A DNA stretch of 6,906 bases from an uncultured Clostridia bacterium (GTDB lineage: Bacteria > Bacillota_A > Clostridia > Christensenellales > CAG-138), in NCBI GenBank assembly GCA_947302865.1, contig CAMYWS010000058.1, positions 1 through 6,906 on the forward strand, written 5' to 3'. Below, piece after piece: positions 4,559 through 6,906 of this stretch. Within the stretch, counting starts at the first letter, position 1; each line of letters begins with the position of its first letter. A model generated the notes under the pieces. That model made no database searches and was not told the DNA's origin. It saw only the letters and a list, made by a program, of their open reading frames with translations. Made by a program: the position numbers and the translations under genes.

Positions 4559-6755
4559 AAAAACATTTTTCCATAACGCGCTTGAAAGCGATCTCTTAAG
4601 CGGCGGCAAACAGAAGCGCAGGCTCGACGCCGCGCTCGGCAGAACACAGGTCAGAGCGTCCGTGCGCACGCAGGCGACCGCGCAAAGCAGGGGCGGCATA
4701 CCCCGCTGGGTCTGTGTCCCCGCCGTCGCCGCGCTGCTCGCGCTCACGGCGTTGGTCGCCGTCTTTGTGGGTTCGGACAAGACCCGCGAAAGCCGCCCGG
4801 CGACGCCGGTCCAAAGCGGCACGCCGGTCGAGGCGCAGAGACCGGTCGTCCTTTCGAACAGCGCCGAGATCCGTCTGCTTTCCGAGATCGACGCCGCGCA
4901 GCAGTTTACAGAGACGCGGGAGGGCTTTTCCGCCCTGCCCGCCTATCACGAGGCGGATTGGGAATGGCTCAAAGATACGACCGTGCGCGTGTCCGATTTT
5001 TCCGCAACGGCGTCCACGATCAACTGGACGACGGAGCTGCGCGTGCCGAAGCGCGATCATGCCGAAAACCCGTTCCTGACGCTTGCCGACGTGACGTACG
5101 GCATGCCGCTGTGCTTCTTCCGTGCCGATTCCGGGCTCGACACGCCCGATACCGGCGCGCAGCTTGTGGAATACATGCTGCCCGGCGATATCACGTATTC
5201 GGAAGACGACAATGACTGGATCGTTCTGATCCCCGAGGTCTGCGCGATGCCGCAGGTATACGATCAGTTCCCCGCCGCGCTGCCCCCGACCGGCGAGGTG
5301 ACGATCAAAAACAAATTGTTTGTGCTGGATCGGGAAGCCGCGGCGATCTCCTCGGACTATCTGACCTTTGCGCTCAGCAACGGCGAGACCGAGGAATACC
5401 CCGTCTCGATGCTCGGTACGATCGAACACACGTTCACCTTCGATGCGGAGGCGCTTCTGAACATCGCAGACCCCGCGCACATCGAGGTGCCGCTCTCGGG
5501 CGAATACGTCCTTTCGATTCACGAGAACAACGGCTTCCATAACGAGCGAGTTTCGCTCGATGGCGTCACGCTCGACGCTGAGGTTCACTATACCGTGGAA
5601 GGCGTCGTCGTGATCCTTTCCATCAAGGACACAGGCGTGCTGTCGGACGCCGAACAGGAATCGCTGTATCTGGCGCTTTCCGGTGGTCCGGACGGAACGG
5701 GCGATCTTCCCTGGGCATACTCATGGGAAACCGATTCTTCCTATCGCGTATACGCTCTTTCACGCACGTTCTGGGGCACGACGCGGTTTGCGCGGTATCT
5801 GATCGAAATCGATCCTGCGGACTACGCCGCGGCAAAGAGCTTGGACTTCCGGGGCAATCTGTCCTATGCTGTCGGCGAAGCAAACGCCGAGCCGCACGAG
5901 GACTGGTCCTGGAACTCGGCAAACGGAGCTCTGCCGGAGCTACTCACGGACTGCAAACAGCTTCCGACGCTTTCGATCCCCCTCCCCTCCCAAGAGCCTA
6001 CGCCCTGCCCGCCGACCGAAGAGCCCGATCCGGAGCCCATGCTCGATGAAGCAACGCTCTGCACGACATGGATGCTTGCGGAAGTCGAAGCGCCGGACGG
6101 CAGCAGCGGCGATGCGCGCGGCCTCGGTCTTGAACGGTATCTGGTGTTCCGTTCCGACGGTACGGTCCGCATCATCGACGCAAAAGCGCCGTCCGAACGG
6201 GTTGTACCCTATACGCAAAACGGCAATACCGTGCGATTCGACGACCGCGTTTTGCGGTATGATTCCGAGTACAACGAACTGGTTGAAATCGATTCGTCCT
6301 CGCAGGATATTCTGTTCTTTGCGCCCGCGCCGAATGCGGGCATCGAAGAGCCCGATCCGACGGCTCCGCAGGACGACAAAGTCGCGATCTGCGTGTATTT
6401 CTACGACGGCGACGCCGACGATGCGATCAACGAGCAGTTCAAAGCGCAGTATCCGGAGCTGTACAACGCCTTTATGTATACGGAATGGGGCTTAGCGCCG
6501 CAGGTCCAATTGGCGATCCAGATGAAGGCGCAGATCGCAGACGCGTATTTTACAGAGAAAAACCATGAGCGTTGTCTAACCCTTTGTGCAGAAGATGATA
6601 TCCTTTACCTCAGCAGCAACGACACCATGTGCATCATCCGCGTGCCGCGTGAGAAGCTCGATGAGATCCGAAGCACGCCGGGCGTGACGCATATCGAGAT
6701 CTATGAGGAAATGACTTCCACGACTTCTAATACGGATCCCAAGCCGACGCCGTAA
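4551..6755 (+). CDS. Large single-pass membrane protein, putative anti-sigma/sensor of the adjacent sigma factor
   Basis: The protein has 734 residues. Residues 1-53 are rich in Lys/Arg and should be cytoplasmic. Residues 54-74 are the only clear transmembrane helix. The rest should be outside. The outer part falls into a region from about 100 to 478 that I cannot assign; a beta-rich segment (501-592) with a TW...LVFRSDGTVRI...NGNTVRF pattern like small lipocalin-like domains; and a C-terminal segment (611-720) with an alternating beta/alpha pattern ending IIRVPREKLDEIRSTPGVTH. Acidic Pro-rich linkers (about 479-498 and 599-608) separate them. The gene overlaps the sigma gene by 8 nt (ATGAATGA). 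Topology and linkage suggest an anti-sigma factor that holds the sigma protein until an envelope signal arrives. The zinc-binding HxxxCxxC motif of ZAS anti-sigma factors is absent, so the binding mode must differ. The function is inferred from context, not homology. The ATG at 4551 has GAGGA 7 nt upstream. Confidence 0.85.
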   Translation: MNEKTFFHNALESDLLSGGKQKRRLDAALGRTQVRASVRTQATAQSRGGIPRWVCVPAVAALLALTALVAVFVGSDKTRESRPATPVQSGTPVEAQRPVVLSNSAEIRLLSEIDAAQQFTETREGFSALPAYHEADWEWLKDTTVRVSDFSATASTINWTTELRVPKRDHAENPFLTLADVTYGMPLCFFRADSGLDTPDTGAQLVEYMLPGDITYSEDDNDWIVLIPEVCAMPQVYDQFPAALPPTGEVTIKNKLFVLDREAAAISSDYLTFALSNGETEEYPVSMLGTIEHTFTFDAEALLNIADPAHIEVPLSGEYVLSIHENNGFHNERVSLDGVTLDAEVHYTVEGVVVILSIKDTGVLSDAEQESLYLALSGGPDGTGDLPWAYSWETDSSYRVYALSRTFWGTTRFARYLIEIDPADYAAAKSLDFRGNLSYAVGEANAEPHEDWSWNSANGALPELLTDCKQLPTLSIPLPSQEPTPCPPTEEPDPEPMLDEATLCTTWMLAEVEAPDGSSGDARGLGLERYLVFRSDGTVRIIDAKAPSERVVPYTQNGNTVRFDDRVLRYDSEYNELVEIDSSSQDILFFAPAPNAGIEEPDPTAPQDDKVAICVYFYDGDADDAINEQFKAQYPELYNAFMYTEWGLAPQVQLAIQMKAQIADAYFTEKNHERCLTLCAEDDILYLSSNDTMCIIRVPREKLDEIRSTPGVTHIEIYEEMTSTTSNTDPKPTP

Positions 6756-6768
6756 TAAGCAGCGATAA

Positions 6769-6798
6769 AACAGCGCTCCGTCGATGCGGAGCGCTGTT
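6769..6798. terminator. Bidirectional terminator between convergent genes
   Basis: AACAGCGCTCCG (6769-6780) and CGGAGCGCTGTT (6787-6798) form a perfect 12-bp stem with a 6-nt loop. In the minus direction the stem ends in a T-run (TTTTAT across 6770-6763), 3 nt after the stop of the GNAT gene, giving a good intrinsic terminator. In the plus direction the tail is CCGTTATAGCTTTTT, weaker but possibly sufficient for the sensor gene, whose stop is about 13 nt upstream. Confidence 0.8.
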
Positions 6799-6801
6799 CC
6801 G

Positions 6802-6906
6802 TTATAGCTTTTTAGTAAAACAGATGATCCTATTCGCTTCCGTAAAGCCTGCGGCGAGATGGAACCGCAGGCTGTCCGTATTGGTGAGCTCGCAGTCGCT
6901 TGCAAA
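6802..6906 (-). CDS. C-terminal end of a GNAT acetyltransferase, AAC(6')-like (partial)
   Basis: The minus strand reads 34 residues and a TAA stop. The end includes ASDCELTNTDSLRFHLAAGF followed by a tail close to ANRIICFTKKL. This is the last strand-helix-strand of the GNAT fold: an N-T-DS-L-FH-GF pattern in which the residues around NTDSLRFH lie near the acetyl-CoA pantetheine site. The pattern and the closing ICFTKKL resemble aminoglycoside 6'-N-acetyltransferase-type proteins, which move acetyl groups from acetyl-CoA to amino groups. From 34 residues the GNAT assignment is fairly safe but the substrate is not: many chromosomal relatives have unknown substrates. The gene continues beyond the right edge and converges on the sensor gene, with a shared terminator between them. 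Confidence 0.75.
   Translation of the reverse strand, partial: FASDCELTNTDSLRFHLAAGFTEANRIICFTKKL

Noticed and set aside
4596..5588. 330-codon minus-strand open frame over the sensor gene
   Set aside because: Arg/Gly-rich shadow of the plus-strand coding frame with no start signals.

Overview
The window looks like chromosomal DNA from a GC-rich, anaerobic-type Firmicute (Clostridia, possibly an uncultured Oscillospiraceae- or Christensenellales-like lineage). This is an inference from four things: strong GGAGG-type ribosome binding sites, a DUF4003 protein beside an M29 aminopeptidase, an ECF-type sigma factor overlapping a membrane sensor gene, and Pro/Thr-rich linkers in surface proteins. 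The G/C-rich third codon positions produce long antisense open frames over almost every gene. I treat these as shadows.

Layout. (1) Positions 1-38, minus strand: the first codons of a gene whose product starts with a signal-peptide-like sequence. (2) Positions 39-182: an intergenic stretch with an AT-rich near-palindrome and a GC hairpin. (3) Positions 183-2408, minus strand: an apparent two-gene operon. A DUF4003-like protein with a C-terminal membrane helix is followed 24 nt later by an M29 (AmpS/PepS/aminopeptidase T type) metallo-aminopeptidase. A plausible sigma-A promoter lies at 2439-2467. (4) Positions 2409-2682: a divergent intergenic region with three successive inverted repeats. 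(5) Positions 2683-3822, plus strand: a membrane-anchored metallophosphoesterase with a long Pro-rich stalk, followed by a hairpin terminator. (6) Positions 4034-6755, plus strand: an ECF-like sigma factor whose stop codon overlaps the start of a 734-residue single-pass membrane protein. That protein has a basic cytoplasmic N-terminus and a large multi-module extracytoplasmic part, so it is a probable anti-sigma/sensor protein. (7) Positions 6769-6798: a 12-bp hairpin that probably terminates transcription from both sides. (8) Positions 6802-6906, minus strand: the C-terminal 34 residues of a GNAT acetyltransferase resembling AAC(6')-type enzymes.

How the genes may work together. The sigma/membrane-protein pair has the architecture of an envelope-sensing regulatory module: a cytoplasmic tail to hold the sigma factor, one transmembrane helix, and an outer part of three regions separated by acidic Pro-rich linkers. 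It lacks the zinc-binding anti-sigma motif, and I recognise none of its outer modules with certainty. It is the most interesting part of the window. The metallophosphoesterase upstream shares the surface-anchored, Pro-rich-linker style but is separated by a terminator and a new promoter, so a functional link is only speculative. The aminopeptidase operon and the GNAT gene look like ordinary housekeeping or accessory genes.
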